A stretch of DNA of 64,000 nt from Rhodoblastus sphagnicola (GTDB lineage: Bacteria > Pseudomonadota > Alphaproteobacteria > Rhizobiales > Beijerinckiaceae). The position numbers and the translations under genes were made by a program. Numbering within the stretch: the first letter of the stretch is position 1; each line of letters opens with the position of its first letter. The stretch is taken from contig NZ_NHSJ01000038.1 of the NCBI RefSeq assembly GCF_002937075.1, positions 62,001 through 126,000 on the forward strand, in the 5' to 3' direction. Under the pieces are notes generated by a model. The model was not told the DNA's origin, searched no databases, and worked only from the letters and a program-made list of their open reading frames with translations. Positions 18,165 to 26,943 of this stretch are shown piece by piece.

Positions 18165-18359
18165 TCACGGCAGGAAGGCGATCAGGGTGAGGCAACAGGC
18201 AAACAGCAGGATTTCGGCGAAGACCGGGCGCCAGAACAGGCGCAGCGCGCCGATGCGCGCGACCAGCGCCCGCAGCGGCAGGAACAGGAGCAAGGCGAGG
18301 ATGTAATCGCCGACAAAAGGCGCCGCATAGACGCCAAACAGGTTGATTTCACGGATCAT
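18165..18359 (-). CDS. DUF1656 small membrane protein (AaeX-like)
   Basis: A 64-residue inner-membrane protein with two hydrophobic helices (about 8-30 and 42-62). The N-terminal MIREINLFGVYAAPFVGDY is typical of DUF1656/AaeX. Its ATG overlaps the TGA of the FUSC gene by four bases (ATGA), indicating translational coupling. Proteins of this family accompany FUSC and HlyD-type efflux components; the exact role is unknown. Confidence 0.85.
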   Translation of the reverse strand: MIREINLFGVYAAPFVGDYILALLLFLPLRALVARIGALRLFWRPVFAEILLFACCLTLIAFLP

Positions 18360-20380
18360 GACGAGGTTTTCGGCAGGGCTTGACGGAAGAAGTGGCGATG
18401 GGAGCCGACCAGCGCCTCGACGGCGGGCAGCAGGGCGGCGGCGCGGCGCATGGCGCTGGCGCGCTCCGCCACATCCGGCAGGTCCGCGCGGGCGCGCAGG
18501 AACAGCGCGGCGTTGGCCAGCGCGTCGCGGCGGCCGCAAATGCGCGCGCTAATCGCTTCGAGCGCGCGCTGCGTCGCCCATGCGTCCCCGGCCAGCAGGC
18601 CGCGCAACCGCAGCACGTCGCGGCCGAGGCGCAGGGCGGCGAACCCGTTGCGCAGGGTAATTTCGGCCGGCACGTTGGCGGCGCGCAGCCGCGCGACCAG
18701 CAGGCGCATGCGGTCGTGCATGCGCGTTTCCCACACGCCCGCCTCCGGCGGCTCCGGCGCCGACAGCGCGCGGGCGAGATCGCCGGAAATCTCTTCGAGC
18801 AAGTGGCGGCGCAAGGCGCGCGCGTTGACCGGCAGGATGTAGCGATGCACCAGCACGGTGAGGCCGGCGCCGACCAGGGTCGCCAGCGCCGAGTCGAGGA
18901 AGAAGGCGGGATCGTAGGTCATCGGATTGGTCGGGGCGAGCAGGGTGATGAAGAACACGACGAAGCCGATGCCGTAGAACATGGCCGCCGGCGAGGTCAT
19001 GGCGGCGGCGGCGAGAAACACCGGCGGCGCCAGCCACAAAGCCAGCAGCGGGAAGTCGGTGATCTGGGGCAGCACCCAAAGCAGGTAGAACAGCCCGAGC
19101 AGCGCCCCCAGCACGATGCCCCACAGCAGATGCGCCGCATCGCTCGACGGCCGTTCGCGCAGCGACAGCAGCACGACATTGGGCGTGAGCCCCGCCAGCA
19201 TGGTCGCGCCCGTGGGCCAGGCGGTTTCGAACCACAGGGCGCCGCCGAGCATCACCGCGAGCGCGCCGCGCACCCCGTTGCGCACGGCCCATTCGGTGTC
19301 GAGATGGATGGCGTTGCGCCGCGGCGCGTTGCGCAAGATTCCTTCGCGGGACACGTCGAGGCCGGACAGGGCGCGCACGAGTTCGCCGAGCAGATCGGAG
19401 AGGCGGTCGCCGGCGAGCAGCGCGGCGGAATCGTTGAGGGTTCCGGGCGCGACCAGCGCCGCGTGAGCGCGGACGCCCAAGTCGTCCAGCGCATTGATGG
19501 CGCGGCGCAAGCGGCCCAGATCATTGTCCGCGAGTCCCTGCCCGGCCAGGACGAGCGCGGCGCGGGTTTCGTCCAGCAGCGCCGCAAGGACCGGGCCTTG
19601 CGCCGGCAGGGCTTCCGTGAGCGCGGCGGCCGCGGTCAGCGCGCCGAACATGCCGGCGGCGGCTTCGCGCAGCGCGGTCGCCTGCAACGCCCGCTCCGGC
19701 ATTTCGGCGGCGGCGAACAGGATCGCGGTTTCAAGCTCGCCGATCTTCGCGCTGAGCGCGCGGCGCAGCGGCCTGAGCCTGTCGTCCTGGCCGGGATCGA
19801 GGCCGATCCGGGCATAGGCGACGAGATCGCCAAGCAGGCGCGCCAGCAGGCGCTCAAGGCCGCGCGCCGCCGTCGGACGCACCAGCGCCGCCGACACGAA
19901 AGCCGAGCAGACGATGCCGAGCGACACCACGACGACGCGATGGACCACCACCAGGAAAATGCTGTTGGGATCGGACACGGCGAAGGGCAGGACCAGGGCG
20001 ACGGTATAGCCGGCGAGCACGGCGCCATAGGAGCGAAATCCGCGCAAAAGGGTCGAGGCGGCGGCGCCGAGGCCGACCCAGATGGAAAGCCCGGCGAGAT
20101 ACAACCAGGGCGACTGCGGCGCCAGCCCCATCAGGACGATGGCCGCAGCGCCGCCGAGCAGCGTGCCGCCGAGACGCCAGAGGCTTTTGGCCAGGATCGA
20201 GCCCTGCACCGGATGCGACACGATCATCACCGTGACCATGGCCGAATAGGGCGTGTCGAGTTGCAGAAGGAAGGCCAGGTAAAGCGCGAGCAGGGCGGCG
20301 AGCGTCGTGCGCGCCGCATGGGCGAGCAGCGCCGGCCGCGCCAGGAAATCGAGGGTGGCGCGCAATCTTGCCAGGATCAT
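18356..20380 (-). CDS. FUSC family efflux transporter (AaeB-like)
   Basis: A 674-residue inner-membrane protein of the fusaric-acid-resistance/aromatic acid exporter family. The first half has a membrane bundle (about 20-165: TLAALLALYLAFLLQLDTPY, VTVMIVSHPVQGS, LLRGFRSYGAVLAGYTVALV). A long soluble helical region (about 165-350) follows, then a second membrane bundle (about 370-500) and a C-terminal cytoplasmic tail. It probably exports aromatic or weak organic acids together with the DUF1656 and HlyD partners. Its ATG overlaps the marR stop (ATGA) and its stop overlaps the next start. Substrate not determinable. Confidence 0.88.
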   Translation of the reverse strand: MILARLRATLDFLARPALLAHAARTTLAALLALYLAFLLQLDTPYSAMVTVMIVSHPVQGSILAKSLWRLGGTLLGGAAAIVLMGLAPQSPWLYLAGLSIWVGLGAAASTLLRGFRSYGAVLAGYTVALVLPFAVSDPNSIFLVVVHRVVVVSLGIVCSAFVSAALVRPTAARGLERLLARLLGDLVAYARIGLDPGQDDRLRPLRRALSAKIGELETAILFAAAEMPERALQATALREAAAGMFGALTAAAALTEALPAQGPVLAALLDETRAALVLAGQGLADNDLGRLRRAINALDDLGVRAHAALVAPGTLNDSAALLAGDRLSDLLGELVRALSGLDVSREGILRNAPRRNAIHLDTEWAVRNGVRGALAVMLGGALWFETAWPTGATMLAGLTPNVVLLSLRERPSSDAAHLLWGIVLGALLGLFYLLWVLPQITDFPLLALWLAPPVFLAAAAMTSPAAMFYGIGFVVFFITLLAPTNPMTYDPAFFLDSALATLVGAGLTVLVHRYILPVNARALRRHLLEEISGDLARALSAPEPPEAGVWETRMHDRMRLLVARLRAANVPAEITLRNGFAALRLGRDVLRLRGLLAGDAWATQRALEAISARICGRRDALANAALFLRARADLPDVAERASAMRRAAALLPAVEALVGSHRHFFRQALPKTSS

Positions 20381-20820
20381 GCGCCCTCCCCGGCCCGGAG
20401 TTTTTCCAGATTGGCGAAGGCGCGGTCGAACACGCGGCGGCAGGCGGCGAAATCCTCCGGCGCGACGCCCGCGAGAATTTCCTGGCGCACCTCGCGCACG
20501 AGATCGTCGGCCTGGTGGAAGATCGCCCTGCCCCGCGCCGTGAGATGCAGGGTCTTGCCGCGCCGGTCGGCGGTATCCTCGCGGCGCTGGACGAAGCCGC
20601 CCTCCTCCAGCCGGTCGAGCAGCGCGGCCAGCGACGGGCGCTCCAGCTCCAGCGCCTCGGCGAGATCTTTTACGCGCACGCCGTCGCCGAGCCGGCCAAG
20701 AAAATAAAGCGTGCGGCTGGTGGCGTTGGTGAGCCCCAGGTTTTCCACCCGCGCGTTGATGACAGCGCGGGCGCGGCGCGGCAGCAGCAGCGCATGTTCG
20801 AAAAACCAGTCCACCGACAT
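20377..20820 (-). CDS. MarR-family transcriptional regulator
   Basis: A 147-residue winged-helix regulator, probably a dimeric repressor of its own operon released by a phenolic or organic-acid ligand. The HTH and wing lie at about 50-100: GVRVKDLAEALELERPSLAA, LLDRLEEGGFVQRRED, then DRRGKTLHLTARG. The ATG at 20820 begins MSVDWFFEHALLL; an in-frame ATG at 20847 would start inside the putative operator. It overlaps the FUSC gene by four bases. A near-palindrome 11 nt upstream of the start (20831-20845) is a candidate autoregulatory site. Confidence 0.88.
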   Translation of the reverse strand: MSVDWFFEHALLLPRRARAVINARVENLGLTNATSRTLYFLGRLGDGVRVKDLAEALELERPSLAALLDRLEEGGFVQRREDTADRRGKTLHLTARGRAIFHQADDLVREVRQEILAGVAPEDFAACRRVFDRAFANLEKLRAGEGA

Positions 20821-20830
20821 TCGTTCGTAT

Positions 20831-20845
20831 CCTAATAGATAGGAC
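20831..20845. promoter_or_regulatory. Candidate MarR operator
   Basis: TCCTAATAGATAGGA is a 15-bp inverted repeat (TCCTA/TAGGA arms, 5-nt centre) in an AT-rich patch directly upstream of the marR start. MarR proteins usually autoregulate by binding such short palindromes over the promoter. Assignment is by position and symmetry only. Confidence 0.45.
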
Positions 20846-20985
20846 ACTAACTAATATCTCCCGACTGTCCGATCAAGGGAACGTTTGCGTTTTCCTTGAT
20901 CGATTCTTGCATAGGCGACGCGACGAAATAAACGCGCCAATTCATACGCTGCAATCTGCCCGAAGCGCCACGGCTCTCTGGGGCG

Positions 20986-21140
20986 CCTTCCCTCTCCCCT
21001 TGCGGGAGAAGGTGGCCCCGAAGGGGCCGGATGAGGGGTTCGTCTCAAAATTACAAGATGTTGGCCGGTGATTGGCGCCCCCTCATCCGTCTCGCGGCCT
21101 GACGGCCGCGAGCCACCTTCTCCCGCAAGGGGAGAAGGGA
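20986..21140. repeat. Inverted pair of alphaproteobacterial hairpin repeats
   Basis: This fills most of the 403-nt gap between marR and dadA. The left unit (20988-21036) and right unit (21079-21140) share a CTTGCGGGAGAAGGTGG core in opposite orientation, each ending in GGATGAGGGG. The internal hairpin differs: CCCCGAAGGGG in the left and CGCGGCC/GGCCGCG in the right. Such units are a common intergenic repeat in alphaproteobacteria. The rest of the gap (20850-20985 and 21141-21223) shows nothing recognisable. Confidence 0.75.
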
Positions 21141-21223
21141 AGCGCGTCGGCGAGTCGTGGCGCTTATCCTGCGCCGGCATTGAAACGGTTATTTCGCCGC
21201 GTCGCCTTAACGCCATCGCGCGC

Positions 21224-22480
21224 TCAGGCGGCGTAGCGCTCGATGCCCAACCCCTCCGGCGAAATGTCCGGCGTCCGCCCGGACACCACGTCGGCCAGGA
21301 GACGCGCCGAGCCGCAGGCCATGGTCCAGCCCAGCGTGCCGTGTCCCGTGTTGAGATAGAGACCGGGAACGGCGGTGGCGCCGATCACCGGGGAGCCGTC
21401 GGGCGTCATCGGCCGCAGCCCGCACCAGAATTCGGCCTTGTCCAGATCGCCGCCTTGCGGGAACAGATCGGAGACGACATGGGCGATGGTGGCGCGGCGC
21501 TTTTCGCGCAGCTCAAGATCGAAGCCGCAGATTTCCGCCATGCCGGCGACGCGGATGCGGTCGCCCAGCCGCGTGACCGCCACCTTGTACGCCTCGTCCA
21601 TCACCGTCGAAACCGGCGCGGCGTCGGCGTTGGTGACCGGCAGGGTCAGCGAATAGCCCTTGACGGGATAGACCGGCAGGGACAGCCCGAGCGGACGCAC
21701 GAGGTGCGGCGAGTAGGAGCCGAGCGCGACAATGGTCGCATCGGCCTTGAACATGCCCTCCGAAGTCGTGACGCCCGTCACCCGCCCGCCCTCGGTCACG
21801 AGGTCGAGAATGCTGGCGCCGAAGCGGAATTTCACGCCCAGATCCTGCGCCATAGCCGACAAGCGCTGCGTGAACAGGAAGCAGTCGCCGGTTTCGTCGC
21901 CCGGCAGCAGCAGGCCGCCCAGAATCTTTTCCGACACCAGACCCAGCGCCGGTTCGGCGGCGACGCAGCCCTGGCGGTCCAGCACCTCATAAGGCACGCC
22001 GAAGGAGTCCAAAACGGTCAGATCCTTGGCGATGCCGTCGATCTGCTTCTGGTTGCGGAACACTTCCAGCGTGCCGCGCTGGCGCTCGTCATAGGCGATG
22101 CCGGTCTCGACGCGCAGTTCTTTCAGCACGTCGCGGCTGTATTCGGCCACCCGCACCATGCGCCCCTTGTTGACCACATAGGCCTTGGCGTTGCAATTGC
22201 CCAGCATTTGCGCCATCCAGCGCCACATGGCCGGATCGAGTTTTGGCCGGAACGCGAGCGGGGCATGGGTGGCGAACATCCATTTCACCGCCTTCCACGG
22301 AATGCCCGGCGCCGCCCAGGGCGCGCTGTAGCCGGGCGAGATTTCGCCGGCGTTGGCGTAGCTGGTTTCGCGCGCGGACTCCGCCTGGCGGTCGATCACT
22401 TCGACCTCGTGTCCGGCCTTGGCGAGATAATAGGCCGTGGTGGTTCCCACCACGCCGCTGCCGAGAACAAGGATTTTCAT
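21224..22480 (-). CDS. dadA: D-amino acid dehydrogenase
   Basis: A 418-residue FAD-dependent, membrane-associated dehydrogenase that deaminates D-alanine and other D-amino acids to 2-oxo acids, feeding electrons to quinone. The N-terminal FAD Rossmann motif is [19 protein letters not shown]. The conserved DadA block [19 protein letters not shown] lies near residue 38, [17 protein letters not shown] near 360 and [16 protein letters not shown] near 385. Length equals the family norm. Its ATG overlaps the alanine racemase stop by four bases, so L-alanine is racemised and then oxidised by a coupled operon, as in dadAX systems, though with gene order reversed. Confidence 0.93.
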   Translation of the reverse strand: MKILVLGSGVVGTTTAYYLAKAGHEVEVIDRQAESARETSYANAGEISPGYSAPWAAPGIPWKAVKWMFATHAPLAFRPKLDPAMWRWMAQMLGNCNAKAYVVNKGRMVRVAEYSRDVLKELRVETGIAYDERQRGTLEVFRNQKQIDGIAKDLTVLDSFGVPYEVLDRQGCVAAEPALGLVSEKILGGLLLPGDETGDCFLFTQRLSAMAQDLGVKFRFGASILDLVTEGGRVTGVTTSEGMFKADATIVALGSYSPHLVRPLGLSLPVYPVKGYSLTLPVTNADAAPVSTVMDEAYKVAVTRLGDRIRVAGMAEICGFDLELREKRRATIAHVVSDLFPQGGDLDKAEFWCGLRPMTPDGSPVIGATAVPGLYLNTGHGTLGWTMACGSARLLADVVSGRTPDISPEGLGIERYAA

Positions 22481-23655
22481 GCGAGGCGTCCTTCGTTGGA
22501 AAAAGAGTGGCGGCGCTGAAAGCGCGCGCCGAGCGCTGTGAGGATTTCGTAGCCGATGGTCCCGGCGGCCTGGGCGATCCGGTCGACGCTGTCGGCGTCG
22601 CCGCCGATCACATCGACGAAATCACCCTCGCGCAGGCGCCCCGGCGGCAGGCTGGAGGCGTCAACGGTGATCATGTCCATCGAGACATTGCCGACGATGG
22701 GCAGCTTTTGCCCGGCGAACCCGGCATTGACGCGAGAATTGCCCAAGGCGCGGCAAAAGCCGTCGGCATAGCCCAGCGACAGCGTGGCGATGCGGCTCGG
22801 CGCCGGCGTGACGTAGCGGCCGTTGTAGCCGACCGGGGTTTTCGCCGGCAGGTCGTCGACGCGCAGCACGCGCGCCGACAGTTTGACCACCTGCGCCAGC
22901 GGATTTGGTTCATCGGCGCGCGGCGCGATGCCATAAAGCGCTGCGCCGGGGCGCAGCAGATCGAAATGATAGGCGCGCCCGAGGAAAACGCCGGAGGAAT
23001 TGGCCAGCGAGGCGGGGATCTTGGGCAGGCGCTTGCGCAAATCCTCGAATTTTTCGCGCTGGCGCGCGTTGGAAGGATTGTCCTTCTCCTCGGCGGCGGC
23101 GAGATGGCTCAGCACGAGACGCAGATCAAGACCCGCGAGGTTTGAGGGATCGTTCGCCAGCGCGTAAAATTCATGTTCGGACAAGCCGAGCCGCGCCATG
23201 CCGGTGTCGAGATGCAGCGCGGCCGGCAGATTCTTGCCGCGCCGCGCCGCCCGCTCGCGCCAAATCTCGATTTGCGCGGGCGTGGACAGGACGGGGATCA
23301 GGCCATAGGCGCACATCGCGCCCTCCGCGCCGGGGACCACGCCATGCAGCACGAAGATCGAGGCGGTCGGGACGGCGGCGCGCAGGGCTATGCCCTCGTC
23401 GATATGGGCGACGAAGAATTTGTCGCAGCCGGCGCGGGCCAGCGCGGCGGCGACGGCCTCGGCGCCGAGGCCATAGGCGTCGGCCTTGACCACCGCCGCG
23501 CAATCGAGGCCGCCCGCCACTTCGATCAATTTTGCGCGGTTGGCGGCGATGGCGTCGAGGTCGATGTCGAGCACGGCGCCGATTCCGGCGCGCAAGGCGG
23601 CCGGTTGCGGCAAGTTCCGGGCGGCGTCGGGACGGATGGGGGCGATCTGGTTCAT
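22477..23655 (-). CDS. alr: Alanine racemase
   Basis: A 392-residue PLP-dependent fold III racemase converting L- and D-alanine. The PLP lysine lies in [13 protein letters not shown] near residue 53. [11 protein letters not shown] is near 148, and the second catalytic tyrosine is expected in the [16 protein letters not shown] part (about 235-270). [11 protein letters not shown] lies near 320. The ATG at 23655 follows AGGAAG, and is preferred over an upstream in-frame ATG. It is coupled to dadA (ATGA overlap), suggesting a catabolic DadX role, although it could also supply D-alanine for peptidoglycan. Confidence 0.93.
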   Translation of the reverse strand: MNQIAPIRPDAARNLPQPAALRAGIGAVLDIDLDAIAANRAKLIEVAGGLDCAAVVKADAYGLGAEAVAAALARAGCDKFFVAHIDEGIALRAAVPTASIFVLHGVVPGAEGAMCAYGLIPVLSTPAQIEIWRERAARRGKNLPAALHLDTGMARLGLSEHEFYALANDPSNLAGLDLRLVLSHLAAAEEKDNPSNARQREKFEDLRKRLPKIPASLANSSGVFLGRAYHFDLLRPGAALYGIAPRADEPNPLAQVVKLSARVLRVDDLPAKTPVGYNGRYVTPAPSRIATLSLGYADGFCRALGNSRVNAGFAGQKLPIVGNVSMDMITVDASSLPPGRLREGDFVDVIGGDADSVDRIAQAAGTIGYEILTALGARFQRRHSFSNEGRLA

Positions 23656-23870
23656 CGGGCTTCCTGCGGATGCGTCGCCCATCACATGGCAGGAAGCGTG
23701 CCGGAAATTTTTATCAATAAAAACAGATGGATAGGAAATTTGCGCGCCGCACGGGCGCCAACAATCCGGGCCGCCTGCGGCAGCAATATGAAAAGATCGT
23801 TATTTTACAGAGCATTATGGAATGTATCGATTTCGTTACATTGGAACGAAACGATTACACCCAGTGGCGA
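23656..23870. promoter_or_regulatory. alr-dadA upstream region with palindromes
   Basis: This AT-rich 215-nt gap contains TTTTTA-tcaa-TAAAAA at 23708-23723, flanked by two GGAAATTT copies (23703 and 23734). It also has an inverted repeat TTTCGTT/AACGAAA at 23831-23851, extended by ATCG/CGAT. dadAX operons are commonly controlled by Lrp/AsnC-type regulators, so these are candidate sites. The second could also be a hairpin at the 3' end of the mocR message, although no T-run follows. Confidence 0.4.
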
Positions 23871-25343
23871 TCAAATGGAACGGCGTAAAATTTCGGCCAA
23901 CCGCGAAAAAGCCGGCCCGATCATCGCCTCCTTGACGCAGGCATAGCCCAGCAGCAGCCCGGCCGGCGCCTTTTCCGCGTCGGCGTAATAGCGGCTGAGC
24001 GGACGCGTCGCAATGCCCGCCTCCAAAGCCTGCGCGGAGATACGGCGATCGTCGGCGCCCTCGGGCAGGCGCAGGATCAGATGCAGGCCGGCGTTGTCGC
24101 CACTGGCTGTCAGCGCGCCGCCGAATTCCCGCTCGATGGCTTCGCGTAGAATTTGCCGGCGCAGCCCATAGAGACCGCGCATCCTTCTTATATGCGCGCT
24201 TAAAAAACCCTCGCGGATGAAATCGGCCAGCACGGCTTGGGTCAACTGCTGGCCCTCGCGGTAAAGCTCGGCGGAGCCGTCGGCCAGCGCCGCCGCCAGC
24301 GCGGGCGGGGCGACGAGATAGCCGATGCGCAGGCCCGGAAACAGGGTTTTGGAGAAACTGCCGACGTAGATCACGCGGCCGCCGCGATCGAGGCCTTGCA
24401 GGCAGGCGATGGGGCGGGTTCCGTAGCGGAACTCGCTGTCGTAATCGTCCTCGACGATGAAGGCGCCCCAGCGCCGCGCCCGCTCCAGCAGGGTTTGGCG
24501 GCGGGCGAGGCTCATCACCGCGCCGAGCGGATATTGATGCGAGGGCGTGACGATGATCATGCGCGGCGCCGGCAAAGCTTCGGCGCTGGCGCAGTTGAGG
24601 CCGTCGCCGTCCACCGCGACGGCGCGCAGGTCGAGGTCGAGCGATTGCAGGCCGCTGCGCAGGCCCCAATAGCAGGGGTCTTCCAGCCAGACGCACTCGC
24701 CGGGGTCGAGCAGCATGCGCGCGGCGAGATCGACCGACTGGTGGCTGCCGGTGGTGATAATGACCTGCTCCGGCGCGCAATTCAGCGAGCGGGCGTCGCG
24801 CAGATGGCCGGCAATGGCCGCGCGCAGTTCGGGCAGGCCGCCGGGCGGGGCGTAGGTCATGCGCTCGGGCGCAGGCTTGCGCCAGTGACGGCTGAGCAGG
24901 CGGCTCCACGCCCGCGTGGGGAATTCGCTGACGTCGGGCACGCCGGGCATGAAGGCGCCCCATTGATTCGGCGCGAAACCGGCGCCCGCGCGCAAAAGCT
25001 TTCCGCGCGTCGATAAAGCGGGGGCCGCCTCCGCCTCGACCTGCGCGGAAACCGCCGGCGCCTGGATGCGGTCGGCGGAGAGGTCGGCGACAAAGGTGCC
25101 GCTGCCGCCGCGTCCATGCAGGCAGCCCTCGGCGACCAGCGTTTCGTAGACCTCGGTGACGGTGTTGCGGGCTATGCCGAGTTCGCGCGCCAGCAGGCGC
25201 GACGACGGCATTTTTCCGCCCGCCGGCAGCCGCCCCTGCATCACCGCCTGCAACAGCAGGTCGCGCAATTGCCGGTACAGCGGCTGGTCGCTGGCGCGGT
25301 CGAGGCTTTGCTGCAACCAGTCCGATAAGGCGCCGCCTGTCAT
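23871..25343 (-). CDS. MocR/GabR-type PLP-dependent regulator
   Basis: A 490-residue fusion of a GntR winged helix and a class I aminotransferase fold. The DNA-binding part lies at about 20-85: PLYRQLRDLLLQAVMQGRLP, SSRLLARELGIARNTVTEVY, GRGGSGTFVA. The aminotransferase-like part starts near 130, has VEDDYDSEFRY near 300 and the PLP lysine in GSFSKTLFPGLRIGYL near 328. Such proteins sense an amine or amino acid through PLP and control neighbouring aminotransferase genes. It is divergent from gabT, so a GabR-like role sensing GABA is likely. The ATG at 25343 is the first start with a full HTH. Confidence 0.9.
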   Translation of the reverse strand: MTGGALSDWLQQSLDRASDQPLYRQLRDLLLQAVMQGRLPAGGKMPSSRLLARELGIARNTVTEVYETLVAEGCLHGRGGSGTFVADLSADRIQAPAVSAQVEAEAAPALSTRGKLLRAGAGFAPNQWGAFMPGVPDVSEFPTRAWSRLLSRHWRKPAPERMTYAPPGGLPELRAAIAGHLRDARSLNCAPEQVIITTGSHQSVDLAARMLLDPGECVWLEDPCYWGLRSGLQSLDLDLRAVAVDGDGLNCASAEALPAPRMIIVTPSHQYPLGAVMSLARRQTLLERARRWGAFIVEDDYDSEFRYGTRPIACLQGLDRGGRVIYVGSFSKTLFPGLRIGYLVAPPALAAALADGSAELYREGQQLTQAVLADFIREGFLSAHIRRMRGLYGLRRQILREAIEREFGGALTASGDNAGLHLILRLPEGADDRRISAQALEAGIATRPLSRYYADAEKAPAGLLLGYACVKEAMIGPAFSRLAEILRRSI

Positions 25344-25390
25344 CTTCCGCCCCTTTCGCGGGCAGCATAGTGGCGCCTAAATATTTCGAC

Positions 25391-25417
25391 AAGTGGCTCT
25401 TATCGATGGAGCCACTT
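25391..25417. promoter_or_regulatory. Candidate MocR operator between mocR and gabT
   Basis: AAGTGGCTC at 25391-25399 and GAGCCACTT at 25409-25417 form perfect 9-bp arms around a 9-nt centre. The palindrome lies in the 134-nt divergent gap between the MocR regulator and gabT, the expected place for a site controlling both. Assignment is positional. Confidence 0.55.
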
Positions 25418-25477
25418 TCCATTAGTTTCGACTCATGCCGCCTCGCGGCCCTTCTCCACACCTCACACGAGCCTGTT

Positions 25478-26779
25478 ATGCCCCAGACATCCGCCTTGCG
25501 CGCCGCCGCCCCCGCTGAAACCAACGCCGATTGGGAGGCGCGCCGCCTCGCCGCCACGCCGCGCGGCGTCTCCGTCCTGGGCGATTTTTATATCGATCGC
25601 GCCGAAAACGCCGAGCTGTTCGACATTGAAGGCAAGCGCTACATCGATTTCGCCGCCGGCATCGCCGTGTTGAACGTCGGTCATCGCCATCCCCGCGTGG
25701 TCGCGGCGATCAAGGCGCAGGTCGATAAATTCCTGCACACCTGCTACCAGGTCGCGCCCTACGGCTCCTATGTCTCGCTGGCCGAAAAGATTTCCGCGCG
25801 CGCGCCGGGCGCCCACGCCAAGAAGACGATTTTCCTGACCACTGGCGCCGAAGCCGTTGAAAACGCGGTGAAGATCGCGCGCTCCGCCACCGGCCGCCCC
25901 GGCATCATCGCCTTCGGCGGCGCCTTCCACGGCCGCACATCGCTGACCATGGCGCTCACCGGCAAGGTCGCGCCCTACAAGATCGGCTTTGGCCCCTTCC
26001 CCGGCGACATTTATCACGCCGCCTATCCCGACGCCCTGCATGGCGTCACTGTCGCGGATGCGCTGGCCAGCTTGCGCAAACTGTTCAAGAGCGACATCGA
26101 TCCCCAGCGCGTCGCCGCCATTCTGTTCGAGCCGGTTCAGGGCGAAGGCGGTTTTCTGCCCGCGCCGAAGGATTTCGTCGCCGGCTTGCGAAAAATCGCC
26201 GATGAATACGGCATTCTGCTGATCGCCGACGAAGTGCAGACCGGCTTCGCCCGCACCGGCAAATTCTTCGCCATCGAGCATTTCGATGTCGCCGTCGATC
26301 TCATGACCTTCGCCAAGAGCCTCGCGGCGGGCATGCCGCTGTCGGGCGTGGTCGGCCGCGCGGAAATCATGGACGCGCCCGGCCCCGGCGGTCTCGGCGG
26401 CACCTATGCCGGCAATCCGCTCGCCGTCGCCGCCGCCCATGCGGTGATCGACATCATCGACGAGGAAAAGCTCGTGGCCCGCGCCGTCACGCTGGGCGAG
26501 CGCCTCACCGCCGCCTTGCGCCGCGCGGCGCATCAGGCCGTCGGCGAAATTCGCGCCCTCGGCTCGATGGTGGCGGTCGAGTTCCTCGATCCCAAGACCC
26601 ACGAGCCGTCGCCCGAAATCACCAAAAAGGTGCAGGCGGCGGCGCTGAAGCGCGGCCTGATTTTGCTCACCTGCGGAACTTATGGCAATGTCATCCGCTT
26701 CCTCTATCCGCTGACCACGCCCGACGCCGTGTTCGACGAGGCGCTGGACATTCTGGCCGGCGCGCTGGCGCAGGCCTGA
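25478..26779 (+). CDS. gabT: 4-aminobutyrate aminotransferase
   Basis: A 433-residue class III PLP aminotransferase converting GABA and 2-oxoglutarate to succinate semialdehyde and glutamate. Seen: AAGIAVLNVGHRHPRVV near 55, TTGAEAVENAVKIAR near 122, LIADEVQTGFARTGK near 250 and the PLP lysine in MTFAKSLAAGMPLSGV near 280. GGTYAGNPLAVAAAHAV lies near 308. The ATG at 25478 is the usual GabT start; an in-frame ATG at 25370 would translate across the palindromic operator. It is followed by gabD after a repeat pair, and is divergent from the MocR regulator that likely controls it. Confidence 0.92.
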   Translation: MPQTSALRAAAPAETNADWEARRLAATPRGVSVLGDFYIDRAENAELFDIEGKRYIDFAAGIAVLNVGHRHPRVVAAIKAQVDKFLHTCYQVAPYGSYVSLAEKISARAPGAHAKKTIFLTTGAEAVENAVKIARSATGRPGIIAFGGAFHGRTSLTMALTGKVAPYKIGFGPFPGDIYHAAYPDALHGVTVADALASLRKLFKSDIDPQRVAAILFEPVQGEGGFLPAPKDFVAGLRKIADEYGILLIADEVQTGFARTGKFFAIEHFDVAVDLMTFAKSLAAGMPLSGVVGRAEIMDAPGPGGLGGTYAGNPLAVAAAHAVIDIIDEEKLVARAVTLGERLTAALRRAAHQAVGEIRALGSMVAVEFLDPKTHEPSPEITKKVQAAALKRGLILLTCGTYGNVIRFLYPLTTPDAVFDEALDILAGALAQA

Positions 26780-26804
26780 TCGCGACGGCTTGACGCCGTG
26801 ACCG

Positions 26805-26851
26805 CCCTCGCCCTTCGAGACGCCTCCTTCGCAGGCTCCTCAGGGCGAGGG
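26805..26851. repeat. CCCTC...GAGGG intergenic repeat, copy 1
   Basis: This begins CCCTCGCCCTTCGAGACGCC and ends CTCCTCAGGGCGAGGG, with self-complementary ends. It forms an inverted pair with copy 2 at 26870-26914. Relatives are at 28502-28550, 60982-61030 and 61059-61106. Confidence 0.7.
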
Positions 26852-26869
26852 CGACTTATTTAGTTAACG

Positions 26870-26914
26870 CCCTCATGGTGAGGAGGCTCCGACAGGAGCC
26901 GTCTCGAACCATGG
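26870..26914. repeat. CCCTC...GAGGG intergenic repeat, copy 2
   Basis: CCCTCATGGTGAGGAGGCTC with the downstream half GAGCCGTCTCGAACCATGG. It is the reverse-orientation partner of copy 1 and ends 29 nt before the gabD start, so the gabD leader is folded repeat RNA. Confidence 0.7.
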
Positions 26915-26943
26915 CCATAGCAACCGGACTTGCCGAGCCAACC

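Noticed and set aside
18380-20707. Plus-strand frame of 775 codons opposite the FUSC gene
   Set aside because: Gln/Arg/Gly-rich low-complexity translation with no motifs; the minus strand encodes a convincing membrane transporter in a coupled operon.
20986-21140. CRISPR array or rho-independent terminator
   Set aside because: Only two units in opposite orientation with different inner stems and no spacers; matches a dispersed intergenic repeat.
25370-25477. N-terminal extension of gabT from an upstream ATG
   Set aside because: It would translate the palindromic operator, and the extension is unlike GabT N-termini; the ATG at 25478 gives the family length.
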